Shown: positions 9,157 through 16,795 of the stretch, in pieces
Layout: each line of letters starts with the position of its first letter
Position numbering within the stretch: the first letter of the stretch is position 1
Origin: an uncultured bacterium
GTDB lineage: Bacteria; Bacillota_I; Bacilli_A; RFN20; CAG-826
Length of the DNA stretch: 64,000 nt
Assembly: GCA_949299195.1 (NCBI GenBank)
Contig: CASFZN010000018.1
Location: 186,001-250,000 of the forward strand
Reading direction: 5' to 3'
Program-made: the position numbers and the translations under genes
The notes under the pieces: model-generated
Database searches by the model: none
Told to the model about the DNA's origin: nothing
The model's input: the letters and a program-made list of their open reading frames with translations, nothing else

Positions 9157-9186
9157 AGTTAATCAATTATACTATAATTCTTTTAT
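9157..9186. promoter_or_regulatory. Compact bidirectional promoter, both starts nearly leaderless
   Basis: The 30-bp gap holds TATAAT on the plus strand at 9173-9178, eight bases before the ATG at 9187. A second TATAAT on the minus strand at 9171-9166 is nine bases before the ATG at 9156. The two boxes form the near-palindrome AATTATACTATAATT. Neither gene has a ribosome binding site, and the -35 regions are poor on both sides. Confidence 0.6.
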
Positions 9187-10899
9187 ATGGAACTAAAATT
9201 TAAAAAATCTATTACTTCAATAATTATTGAAGTATTGTTATCGCTTATCCTTATCTTTTTATTAATAATAAATGTTTATGCATTAATAAATTATAAGGAA
9301 GAAACATACCTATATTATTTAGTATCTATTTTAGGTTTCTTCCTTATAATTTTATTAATAAGAATCTTCTTATTTTTAATATGTGGAATATATCCTATTA
9401 AATTATATGAAGGATATATCATAGTTAAAAAATACTTTAAAAAGAGAGTTATTAAATATGATGAAATATATGGTTGCTACTCCTCTTTAGCAAGACAATC
9501 AATCGCAACAAGTGGCTATATAATAATCTATTTAAATAATGGAAAGAAGATAAAGGTAAATTACTTAAAACAAGCAAAAGATGTAAGAGATTTAATCCAT
9601 ATTAATTTAAAAGAAAATAAAGATTTACTTATAGGAAAAGAAAATAGAATTAAAAAAGTATTTATAAGAATCTTAAACTTTAACACTTATCTATTAACTA
9701 GAATCATAAACTTAAAAGAATCAAAAGTATTAACAAGTTTAGGTGAATTCGCACTTACTTATAAAGCTAATAATAAGAAAAATATTTTTATAGTTATATC
9801 TAATTCAATTTATAAAAATAAATCTTTTGAAGAATTATTTAAAAAATTTGATGAACTTAATATAAAATATGTTATTCGTCCTATATCTATTCATAATCCA
9901 GATATTGAAAGTGTATTAAAACTTAAAAATGAATATATTTTATCTTCTTCTGATAGTTTACTTGCTATAGGAGGAGGTTCTATTATTGATTTAACTAAAG
10001 CATTAGGAATAGCAGTAACAAATTTAGATAAAGAGTTATCTAGCTTTAAAGGTTATTTTAAGTTACATAAAAAAATACCTTTCTTTAATGCAATTGATAC
10101 TGTTAATGCTTCAGGAAGTGAAACAACTGGAGCATCAGTTATAAACTTTGAAAATAAAAAATGTGCGATATATTCTCCTAAACTAGTACCTTTATACACT
10201 TTTATAGGAAAAGAAAATATCGCGTCTCTTCCTTTATTAACATTAAAAAGATCTACTTTAGATACTTTAACTCATTCATTAGAAAGTTATTTTAATTTAT
10301 ATAGTTATAAAAAATATGATAAAAAAGCGATAGAATCTATCAAAATAGTATTCGATAATTATTTTGATTTAACTGAAAATCAAAATAATAATAGTGATAG
10401 TAGTTTTAATAATATAGATATAGAAAGAAGAATTAATCTTCTAAAAGCATCATATTTAGGTGGAGTTAGTTTTAATCATAAGTTTGTAGGTAATGTCCAC
10501 GCTCTTTCTCATCCTTTATCTTATAAATATAAATTAGATCATTCTTCTACAAACGGAATTATCTTACCTTTTATTCTTTCTTTATATAGATTTAATAAAA
10601 GATTTATGAAAAAAGCAGCGATATTAACTAAAGAATTAGGATTAATTAAAAAAGTAGATAAAGAAAAATATGAAGAATATTTAAATCTTTTATTAAATAA
10701 AATTAAAGAAATGGTAAAGGGTGCTAATCTTCCTACCTATATTGATGAAATTAAAGGAAAAGATTTAGAGGAATTAGCAACTATGGCATATAAAGAAGCT
10801 GTTCCTTTATATCCAACTCCAATTATTTATAGTAAAAGAGAATTCATGATGCTTTATATTAATCTTAAAAATAATAAAAATAACGATAGTTTAAAATAA
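9187..10899 (+). CDS. Iron-type alcohol dehydrogenase fused to an N-terminal membrane/PH-like module
   Basis: A 570-residue fusion. Residues 1-75 hold two hydrophobic helices (about 10-33 and 41-70). About 75-150 looks like a small bacterial PH-like beta domain (YEGYIIVKKYFKKRVIKYDE, then GYIIIYLNNGKKIKVNYLKQ). From about 168 on it is a group III iron-containing alcohol dehydrogenase. The NAD(P) motif GGGSIIDLTKALG starts at Gly262, metal-site TLDTLTHSLESY follows, and VHALSHPLSYKYKLDHSSTNG carries the later His ligands. It should oxidise or reduce an alcohol/aldehyde or a polyol phosphate with NAD(P), held at the membrane face. Membrane anchoring of this enzyme class is unusual. It is followed 28 bases later by a DUF2804 gene. 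Domain calls for the C-terminus are firm; the PH call is tentative. Confidence 0.8.
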   Translation: MELKFKKSITSIIIEVLLSLILIFLLIINVYALINYKEETYLYYLVSILGFFLIILLIRIFLFLICGIYPIKLYEGYIIVKKYFKKRVIKYDEIYGCYSSLARQSIATSGYIIIYLNNGKKIKVNYLKQAKDVRDLIHINLKENKDLLIGKENRIKKVFIRILNFNTYLLTRIINLKESKVLTSLGEFALTYKANNKKNIFIVISNSIYKNKSFEELFKKFDELNIKYVIRPISIHNPDIESVLKLKNEYILSSSDSLLAIGGGSIIDLTKALGIAVTNLDKELSSFKGYFKLHKKIPFFNAIDTVNASGSETTGASVINFENKKCAIYSPKLVPLYTFIGKENIASLPLLTLKRSTLDTLTHSLESYFNLYSYKKYDKKAIESIKIVFDNYFDLTENQNNNSDSSFNNIDIERRINLLKASYLGGVSFNHKFVGNVHALSHPLSYKYKLDHSSTNGIILPFILSLYRFNKRFMKKAAILTKELGLIKKVDKEKYEEYLNLLLNKIKEMVKGANLPTYIDEIKGKDLEELATMAYKEAVPLYPTPIIYSKREFMMLYINLKNNKNNDSLK

Positions 10900-10927
10900 A
10901 TAGGAGGCAAAAAAATAAAAAATACAT

Positions 10928-11953
10928 ATGGAACAAATTAAATTAGGTGAAGGTAGATTACTTGATTATGAAGGTAATCTCAACGATTCAGGATATAACA
11001 CATATTTATCAAGAGCTTATAGAAGGAGCGATATTATTGGACTTAAATCTCGTATTAAAGAATGGGATTATTATGCAGTTTTAACTAAAGACTATGGAAT
11101 TTGTCTAACAATCTCCGATTGTTCGATGTTTTCTTTAGTTTCTGTTACAACTTTAGATTTTGCACATAAAGAATTTACCACTAAAACCGACATCAACTTC
11201 TTTACTTTTGGAAAATTAAATCTTCCTTCTACTTCTGTTATTGGAGATTTAATTTATAAAAAGAAGAATTTTAAGGTTTATTTTTATAATGACGGTAATG
11301 TTAGACATTTAAAAGGATTTGTTAAAAACTTTAAAGATAAACACGATCTAAATTTTGATCTTATCTTAAATGAAACAAGTAAAAACTCGATGGTTATCGC
11401 AACTCCTTTTAAAAAGAAAAAACATTTCTACTATAACCAAAAGATTAATAACCTTGTTTCTAATGGCTACTTTAAAATCGGACCAAAACTTTATTCAATT
11501 AAAGATGGTTTAGGTGTTTTAGACTGGGGAAGAGGCGTATGGACTTATTCAAATACCTGGTATTGGGCTTCTTTATCTACTAAAGATAAGGATGGCTATA
11601 AAGGCTTTAACTTAGGTTATGGATTTGGAAATAACGATAAAGCTACCGAAAATATGCTTTTCTTAAATAACGAAGCTTATAAATTAGATGATGTTAAATT
11701 TTTATTCACCTCTCAAAAAAATTCGAACAAAATCGACTTTTTAAAGAAAATAGTCATAACTTCAAGCGATAAAAGTGTCGATTTAACATTTACTCCAATC
11801 TTAGATCGACACGATAACTTAAACGCAGTCGTTATTGCTTCTAATCAACATCAAGTTTTTGGAGTTTATAATGGCAAAATAAAGGTAGAAGATAAGATTA
11901 TAACCTTTAAAGATGCGATTGGATTCTTAGAAAAAGTTAAGAATAGATGGTAA
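10928..11953 (+). CDS. DUF2804 family protein
   Basis: A 341-residue protein matching the DUF2804 pattern: an N-terminal GEGRLLDYEGNLNDSGY and RAYRRSDIIGLKSRIKEWDY (about 27-46), then alternating beta-strand-like segments and the mid-domain signature GVLDWGRGVWTYSNTWYW near 198-215. The family is found beside lipid or surface-related genes but has no assigned reaction that I know of. AGGAGG at 10902-10907 is 20 bases before the ATG, too far to be ideal; an in-frame TAA at 10916 rules out a longer ORF. Probably co-transcribed with the dehydrogenase fusion. Confidence 0.75.
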   Translation: MEQIKLGEGRLLDYEGNLNDSGYNTYLSRAYRRSDIIGLKSRIKEWDYYAVLTKDYGICLTISDCSMFSLVSVTTLDFAHKEFTTKTDINFFTFGKLNLPSTSVIGDLIYKKKNFKVYFYNDGNVRHLKGFVKNFKDKHDLNFDLILNETSKNSMVIATPFKKKKHFYYNQKINNLVSNGYFKIGPKLYSIKDGLGVLDWGRGVWTYSNTWYWASLSTKDKDGYKGFNLGYGFGNNDKATENMLFLNNEAYKLDDVKFLFTSQKNSNKIDFLKKIVITSSDKSVDLTFTPILDRHDNLNAVVIASNQHQVFGVYNGKIKVEDKIITFKDAIGFLEKVKNRW

Positions 11954-11960
11954 AAATAAA

Positions 11961-11991
11961 AGAGTTCGCGAATACCACGAACTCTTTTTTA
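11961..11991. terminator. Bidirectional Rho-independent terminator
   Basis: Stem AGAGTTCG (11961-11968) pairs with CGAACTCT (11978-11985), followed by TTTTTT; the opposite strand also reads into a T-rich run. It serves the DUF2804 gene and the convergent ABC-2 operon. Confidence 0.85.
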
Positions 11992-12008
11992 TTTACCACT
12001 ATTTTTAA

Positions 12009-12701
12009 CTAAAAATCTTTCTTTTTAAAGTTCGTTAGTGCTAAGAAATAGAATAAAACACCAAAGCCAACCCCAAAAATTAAGAAACAACCTAATGAAA
12101 TATAAACTAAATATGGATAAACGGATTCAATTAATCCTAAGAATAAACAACCTAATGGAATAAAGAGTAAAAGCATGCTGCCAAAAGATGAAATAACTGC
12201 AGCTTTCGCACTTCCAAAGACATTACAGATCAACATATTGAATGTGCCGCCAAGTAAAGAACACGTTAATACTGTAATTGAAGCGGCAATAAGTAAATAG
12301 GTTTCTTTTACGTAACTTGCCATAAAAATCATTCCAAGAATAAATAAAACCATATAAATTAAAGTTGAAATAGTTTCCATGACAATTTTAGATAATAAAA
12401 TAGTACTTTTCTTAACTCCACAAGTTAAAATAAATGGATTCCATCTAGCTTTTTCGTCTAATTGATATGAGATAATTACAAGCATCGCAGGATAATATCC
12501 ACATAAAAAAGTTAAAGGCGCAATCACTGATAAGCTTGATCCAAAAGTTGCAGCCCAAGCAGGAACTTCTTCTCCTGGAAGAGTTGATTCACCAGTAGAA
12601 CCAGGAATTGCAAAAACTACAACTAAAACTAAAGTTACTACTAAATAGATAATAAAATTTGTCTTTAAAGAATAAAATTCTTTGATTAATAAGCCTTTCA
12701 T
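12009..12701 (-). CDS. ABC-2 type exporter permease
   Basis: A 230-residue integral membrane protein with six predicted hydrophobic segments (near 13-35, 55-80, 100-125, 133-160, 165-190, 195-222) and no other domain. Its start overlaps the stop of the ATPase gene by four bases, so the two proteins form one exporter. The layout matches YtrB/YtrC or BcrA/BcrB-like systems that move small hydrophobic molecules or antimicrobial peptides, but the substrate cannot be read from sequence. It ends just before a shared terminator. Confidence 0.8.
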   Translation of the reverse strand: MKGLLIKEFYSLKTNFIIYLVVTLVLVVVFAIPGSTGESTLPGEEVPAWAATFGSSLSVIAPLTFLCGYYPAMLVIISYQLDEKARWNPFILTCGVKKSTILLSKIVMETISTLIYMVLFILGMIFMASYVKETYLLIAASITVLTCSLLGGTFNMLICNVFGSAKAAVISSFGSMLLLFIPLGCLFLGLIESVYPYLVYISLGCFLIFGVGFGVLFYFLALTNFKKKDF

Positions 12702-13540
12702 AACGTTTTACCTCTAACAATCATGATCATGATGTCGTTTAAACTAATATCGGTTTTCCCAGGAATATCGTATTTTCCTTTAGGAGCCATAAATCTAATA
12801 CAGTTTAAACCTTCCTCTTTATATTTAAAGACAAATTCTTTATTTAATTCATTCCATTCGTTCATAGAAACTTCAAACATATCATATAAATTTAAAATTT
12901 CAGATTTAGAATCATCTAAAATGATCTTTCCTTGATGAATAAAGATAATTTGGTCACAAATTCTTTCTAAATCTTCAACTATATGGCTAGAAATAAAGAC
13001 AGTTCCGCCGTTTTGAGCGTGTTCTAAAAATAAATCTAAAGTTTCATCTCTAACAATCGGATCAAGTCCATTGGTAGGTTCATCTAAAATTAAGACTTTT
13101 GCTCCATGAGATAAAGATAAAGCTAGATTAACTTTAACCTTCATACCTTTAGATAATTCGCCGCATTTTTTCTTTTTATCAATATTATATTTTTCTAAAA
13201 ATGAGAAAAACAATTCACTATTCCAATTTTTAAAAATATTCTTTAAGATTTTTTCAATTTGATAAACTCTATAAGATTCTGGGAAATTAAGTTCATCCAA
13301 AATAAAAGCGACATCTTCTTTTTCAAGTGATGTAAACTTTTGGATATTTTTACCTAAAACATATGCTTCGCCACTAGTAGGTTTAGAAATATCGGCGATT
13401 AATTTCATTGTTGTTGATTTGCCAGCACCATTTTCGCCGATAAATCCACATATTTTTCCTTCTTCAACACTAAAAGAAATGTTATCTAGTTTAAAAGATT
13501 TATATTCTTTTGTGAGATTTTTAACTTCAATTGCTTTCAT
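12698..13540 (-). CDS. ABC exporter ATP-binding protein, BcrA/YtrB type
   Basis: A 280-residue ATPase. Walker A is GENGAGKST near residues 36-44, the signature is LSKGMKVKVNLA near 133-144 (Lys replacing the second Gly of LSGG), Walker B is KVLILDEPTNGLDP, and the switch His is in ISSHIVEDLE. The C-terminal 80 residues are the divergent tail seen in this exporter class. It pairs with the overlapping permease downstream and follows a degenerate hydrolase gene by nine bases, so the three may be one operon. A GntR-type regulator often found with YtrB-like genes is absent here. Confidence 0.88.
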   Translation of the reverse strand: MKAIEVKNLTKEYKSFKLDNISFSVEEGKICGFIGENGAGKSTTMKLIADISKPTSGEAYVLGKNIQKFTSLEKEDVAFILDELNFPESYRVYQIEKILKNIFKNWNSELFFSFLEKYNIDKKKKCGELSKGMKVKVNLALSLSHGAKVLILDEPTNGLDPIVRDETLDLFLEHAQNGGTVFISSHIVEDLERICDQIIFIHQGKIILDDSKSEILNLYDMFEVSMNEWNELNKEFVFKYKEEGLNCIRFMAPKGKYDIPGKTDISLNDIMIMIVRGKTL

Positions 13541-13549
13541 ATTTTTAAT

Positions 13550-14104
13550 TTATTCCATATAAAATGAAGAATCTAACGTAGTTAATGCTTCGTTTATGAC
13601 ATCTTTAACTATTTTTTTGTTGACTTCTTCATCACTAGTTTCTAATCTTTCGTTTGCCCCCTTGATAATAGATAAATTTACATACCTGAATTTAAGTTTA
13701 TCACGACACTCTTCTTTAAAAAAGGAGTTGTTGGTTCCATAGACTATATAATCTACTTGAGATAATTTTTCTATTGGTCCATTGACAGGATTTATTGCAA
13801 TAATCTTTGTATTTTTAGGAGAAATCATTGTTCTTAATGCAATAGAAAGATATACGCCTTCTCCAAATCCAATTGCGATTATTTCTTTATATTCATCTAA
13901 ATTAATAGACTTTACGATATTAACAAGTTCTAAAAATGCAAAATCATATTCATAGATATCGTTAGTTTTGTCTTCATATAATGAAGAAAAATCGTCAACT
14001 ATCTTGTCGTAATCGATACTTTTAATAAGTCCTTCTTTTATAATTTTATTTACGTATTTATCTTTGCCTTCAAAGACAAAGAGTAATGTTTTATTGAGTT
14101 TCAT
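13550..14104 (-). CDS. Alpha/beta-hydrolase-like protein lacking the nucleophile
   Basis: A 184-residue cytoplasmic protein. The pattern EYKEIIAIGFGEGVYLSIAL (about 76-95) has the strand-elbow-helix shape of an alpha/beta hydrolase, but the GxSxG elbow reads GFGEG, with Glu in place of Ser. Later segments TKIIAINPVNGP and VDYIVYGTNNSFF fit strands 6 and 7 of the fold. It is thus probably a non-catalytic relative, or an unrelated Rossmann-like protein. It lies nine bases before the ABC ATPase gene. No SD-like sequence precedes the ATG. Function unknown. Confidence 0.55.
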   Translation of the reverse strand: MKLNKTLLFVFEGKDKYVNKIIKEGLIKSIDYDKIVDDFSSLYEDKTNDIYEYDFAFLELVNIVKSINLDEYKEIIAIGFGEGVYLSIALRTMISPKNTKIIAINPVNGPIEKLSQVDYIVYGTNNSFFKEECRDKLKFRYVNLSIIKGANERLETSDEEVNKKIVKDVINEALTTLDSSFYME

Positions 14105-14195
14105 ATTCTTTATTTTTAATACCCACTATTTTATTTAATTTATCCTATATTTTTATTTATTACTATTTTAATGAATTTATCGAGATAATTTATAT

Positions 14196-14714
14196 TTACT
14201 TATTTATAAAATCACCACTTTGTTTAATAAGCTTAGTGTATTCATTAATCTCTTCATTAGTTAAGATTTTCTTTCTACCTTTAATTGATTCTTTAAAAGT
14301 ATGAAGAGTATGGATTTCTTCTTCTATTTCTTGTTTATCTAACTTTAAGTTATCAAATATTGGATAAATATAAATTGGAATAAAGTCTTTATCTAAGATC
14401 TTTTCTAATTCTTTTTTAACTCCATTTAAATTAATAAATGGATTTAAAAAAGATGATACTTCTTCTTTTACTACATTGTTACCTTGATCAACATTAGTGA
14501 CTTCAATCCACATATCATCTTCTTTTTTACCTTTAATTACTCCTTTTATAGAGTAAATTAAAAATAAATAGATACCAGTTGAAGTAACAATTATTAAATC
14601 TACATGATAATCATTAATTTTATATTCATAAATAACATTCTCTTTATCAAAGAATGAGTTCCATAACTTAATAGATATTTTATCTTTATAACTTTTTTTA
14701 AACATTGAAAACAT
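14196..14714 (-). CDS. NERD-like (nuclease-related) protein, catalytic residues lost
   Basis: A 172-residue protein whose first half fits the nuclease-related domain: YEYKINDYHVDLIIVTSTGI (about 34-53) matches the xIDHVVVxxxGI strand pair, followed by a KGVIKGKKEDDMWI segment. The usual catalytic ExK after that strand is not there; the aligned stretch is LFLIYSIKG. The second half is Lys/Glu-rich and helical. An AAAGGGG motif lies 15 bases before the ATG; a second ATG at codon 4 is also possible. Degenerate NERD proteins are common in Bacilli, and function is unknown. Confidence 0.5.
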   Translation of the reverse strand: MFSMFKKSYKDKISIKLWNSFFDKENVIYEYKINDYHVDLIIVTSTGIYLFLIYSIKGVIKGKKEDDMWIEVTNVDQGNNVVKEEVSSFLNPFINLNGVKKELEKILDKDFIPIYIYPIFDNLKLDKQEIEEEIHTLHTFKESIKGRKKILTNEEINEYTKLIKQSGDFINK

Positions 14715-14748
14715 AATCTAAATTTTATTCCCCTTTTATTTAAATTAA

Positions 14749-15297
14749 TTAATTATTTTTATTCATCTTTTTAAGGGTATACAGATAAAATGCAGTAACA
14801 GTTTTCCCATCTGTTATCTTATTATTAAGAATTAATTCTTCAATTTCTTGATAAGAAGCCACAAATACTTCTAAAAATTCATTTTCATCTAAATGTCTTT
14901 CTTTTAAAGTTAAGTTACTAGCATAATATAAATCAATAACTTCATTTGTATATGCAGGAGAAGGATAAAAAGAACCTAAAAATTCGATATTTTCAGCTTT
15001 ATATCCAGTTTCTTCTTCTAATTCTCTTGTTGCAGTTATTAAAGTGTCTTCATTTTCATCACTCTTTCCTGCAGGAAATTCGATTAAAGTATCGTTAAAA
15101 GGATAGCGAAATTGTTTTTCTAAAATAAACTTATTATCGCTAGTTTCAGCAATTACGCATGCAGCCTTACATTTATTTATATATTCTCTAGTTGATTCAT
15201 GGCTATTAGGACAAAAAACCTTATCACAATGAACCTCAAGAAGTTTTCCATTATAAACAACGGCACCTTCTATCTTTTTTTCTTTTAAATCACTCAT
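14749..15297 (-). CDS. NUDIX hydrolase, ADP-ribose pyrophosphatase type
   Basis: A 182-residue NUDIX enzyme expected to cleave ADP-ribose or a related nucleoside diphosphate derivative to AMP plus a sugar phosphate. The Nudix box is complete: G(x5)E(x7)REL(E)EETGY across about residues 77-99, preceded by EFPAGKSDENEDT. FRYPFNDTLIEFPAGK and the later SPAYTNEVIDLYYA are typical of the ADPRase group. It precedes a 204-bp AT-rich divergent gap and lies 34 bases from the NERD-like gene. Confidence 0.88.
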   Translation of the reverse strand: MSDLKEKKIEGAVVYNGKLLEVHCDKVFCPNSHESTREYINKCKAACVIAETSDNKFILEKQFRYPFNDTLIEFPAGKSDENEDTLITATRELEEETGYKAENIEFLGSFYPSPAYTNEVIDLYYASNLTLKERHLDENEFLEVFVASYQEIEELILNNKITDGKTVTAFYLYTLKKMNKNN

Positions 15298-15314
15298 ATA
15301 TTCTTTCTTCTTTT

Positions 15315-15347
15315 AAAACTTGTCTATTATTTTAAAATAATAAGTTT
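15315..15347. repeat. AT palindrome in the nudix-trxB gap
   Basis: TATTATTTTAAAATAATA at 15325-15342 is a perfect 18-bp palindrome, flanked by AAACTT and AAGTTT arms. It lies between divergent genes, so it is not an obvious terminator. The rest of 15298-15501 is almost pure A/T with no gene. Confidence 0.4.
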
Positions 15348-15501
15348 CTAAATAAAAGATTAGATATTCATCAATATAAAATTAAGTAATAATAAATAAA
15401 TGTAGATTTAATCAATATTTTGTTTAATAAAAATGTATATTCATTTAACTTTTAATTAATTTAATAGATAATATAAAATTAATAAAGAAAAGGAAAAAAG
15501 T

Positions 15502-16410
15502 ATGGAAAAATTTGATGTAATTATTATTGGAGCAGGTCCAAGCGGAGTTACTGCCGCTATATATGCCGAAAGAGCAAATCTTAGTTATCTTTTACTTGAA
15601 GGATCAAGTATTGGTGGAAAGATTATTAATGCATATGAGGTCGAAAATTATCCTGGATTTTCTAAAATAGGAGGTGCTGAACTTGCACTTACTTTTAGAA
15701 AACAAGTAAAGGATTTAAATCTTTATTTTAAAAAAGAAAAGGTAGTAAGAATCGATAAATTAGATAAAAATTTCTTCGTTACAACCTCAAAAGATAAATA
15801 CCAAACTAGAAGTGTAGTTTTAGCAATTGGTACTAAAGAAAATAAACTTAATCTTCCTAAAGAAGACCGCTTTATGGGAAGAGGAGTTTCTTTTTGCGCA
15901 ACTTGTGATGGTGCTTTTTATAAAGATAAGGATGTTGTTGTTTATGGGGGCGGAGATAGTGCGATAACTGAGGCATCTTTTTTAGCACCAATTGCTAAAA
16001 CTGTTACTATTATTTCTCGTCATAAATTAAGAGGAGAAGATAAAAATATTAAAAAATTATTATCTCATAATAATGTTACTTCAATTCCTGATGCTACTAT
16101 CATCGAACTCATTGGTGATGAAACTTTAAAAGGAGTTAGAATTCAAGAAACATTAACAAAAGAAATTAAAGAAATTCCTTGTGATGGAGTATTTGTTTAT
16201 ATTGGATCTAAACCAGATGTTAAATCAATTTGTTATTTTGATATTTTAAAACCTAATGGTTATATCGAAGTTGATGATCATTTTAGAACTTCTACTCCTA
16301 ATCTTTATGCTATTGGTGATTGTATTGATAAAGAAGTTAGACAAATTGTTACGGCTACTGGAGATGGGGCTAACGTTATTCATACAATCATTAATGATTT
16401 AGATTTATAA
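15502..16410 (+). CDS. trxB: Thioredoxin reductase
   Basis: A 302-residue flavoprotein that uses NADPH to reduce thioredoxin. FAD motif GAGPSG is at residues 11-16, the redox centre CATCD is near 132-136, and the NADPH motif GGGDSA follows near 149. The C-terminal FAD contact LYAIGDCIDKEVRQIVTATG is intact. Length is close to the normal 305-320. AAAAGG precedes the ATG by eight bases. It is monocistronic, with a terminator just behind it. It could supply reducing power that reaches the double-thioredoxin lipoprotein, but nothing in the sequence links them directly. Confidence 0.95.
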   Translation: MEKFDVIIIGAGPSGVTAAIYAERANLSYLLLEGSSIGGKIINAYEVENYPGFSKIGGAELALTFRKQVKDLNLYFKKEKVVRIDKLDKNFFVTTSKDKYQTRSVVLAIGTKENKLNLPKEDRFMGRGVSFCATCDGAFYKDKDVVVYGGGDSAITEASFLAPIAKTVTIISRHKLRGEDKNIKKLLSHNNVTSIPDATIIELIGDETLKGVRIQETLTKEIKEIPCDGVFVYIGSKPDVKSICYFDILKPNGYIEVDDHFRTSTPNLYAIGDCIDKEVRQIVTATGDGANVIHTIINDLDL

Positions 16411-16416
16411 AGTGAT

Positions 16417-16447
16417 AAAACTTCCCTAAACATGGGAAGTTTTCTTT
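16417..16447 (+). terminator. Terminator of trxB
   Basis: AAAACTTCCC (16417-16426) pairs with GGGAAGTTTT (16434-16443) and is followed by a T-rich tract; it lies seven bases after the trxB stop. Confidence 0.85.
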
Positions 16448-16449
16448 AT

Positions 16450-16593
16450 TTATAAATCTTTAAGTAGAAAGTTTTTTAGTGAAATTACTTCAATTATTTT
16501 TCCTTCTATTTCTAAAGTTTTATCTTCATCATAAGTGACTATAATCAATTTATGTCTATCAAATATAACCTTTTTTAAAACTTCTTTATTCAT
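16450..16593 (-). CDS. 47-residue protein under a double operator
   Basis: A small ORF of 47 codons plus TAA. It starts MNKEVLKKVIFDRHKLIIV and ends ISLKNFLLKDL, with a central TLEIEGKIIEVISL that looks like a short beta-hairpin. The AGAGG ribosome binding site at 16605-16601 is well placed before the ATG, and a TATACT -10 box sits upstream, so it is probably a real gene. The segment GKIIEVISL vaguely recalls YolD-like proteins but at less than half their length, so I do not assign it. Two equal operator dyads lie over its promoter and ribosome binding site, suggesting tight repression. Confidence 0.55.
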   Translation of the reverse strand: MNKEVLKKVIFDRHKLIIVTYDEDKTLEIEGKIIEVISLKNFLLKDL

Positions 16594-16603
16594 AGATATT
16601 CCT

Positions 16604-16656
16604 CTGTCGAGTATATTCGACAGATTTCATATGATTTTGTCGACCATAATCGACAA
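16604..16656. promoter_or_regulatory. Two TGTCGA-N6-TCGACA operator dyads
   Basis: Dyad 1, CTGTCGA-GTATAT-TCGACAG, is at 16604-16623. Dyad 2, TTGTCGA-CCATAA-TCGACAA, is at 16637-16656. Their centres are 33 bp apart, about three helical turns, so two repressor dimers would lie on one DNA face. Dyad 1 contains the minus-strand TATACT box of the 47-residue gene and touches its ribosome binding site. The motif is not the standard Bacillus LexA box (CGAAC-N4-GTTCG). Confidence 0.7.
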
Positions 16657-16711
16657 GTTAATACTAAAAAATCACCAACAATTTCATTAGTCGTTTTCTT
16701 GTAATAAAAAA

Positions 16712-16727
16712 GTTTCCACGTGGAAAC
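16712..16727. promoter_or_regulatory. parS-like palindrome, copy 2
   Basis: Perfect GTTTCCACGTGGAAAC preceded by an A run but followed by AAATTTT rather than a T run. It therefore does not make a usual terminator for either strand. Confidence 0.7.
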
Positions 16728-16767
16728 AAATTTTCTTGATAATCATCAATGTTTTATTTTAATAATA

Positions 16768-16792
16768 AAAAAACTGGTCTTCCGACCAGTTA
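16768..16792 (-). terminator. Terminator of lysS
   Basis: On the minus strand AACTGGTC, loop GGAA, GACCAGTT, then TTTTTTTATT, starting four bases past the lysS stop codon. Confidence 0.88.
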
Positions 16793-16795
16793 ATT

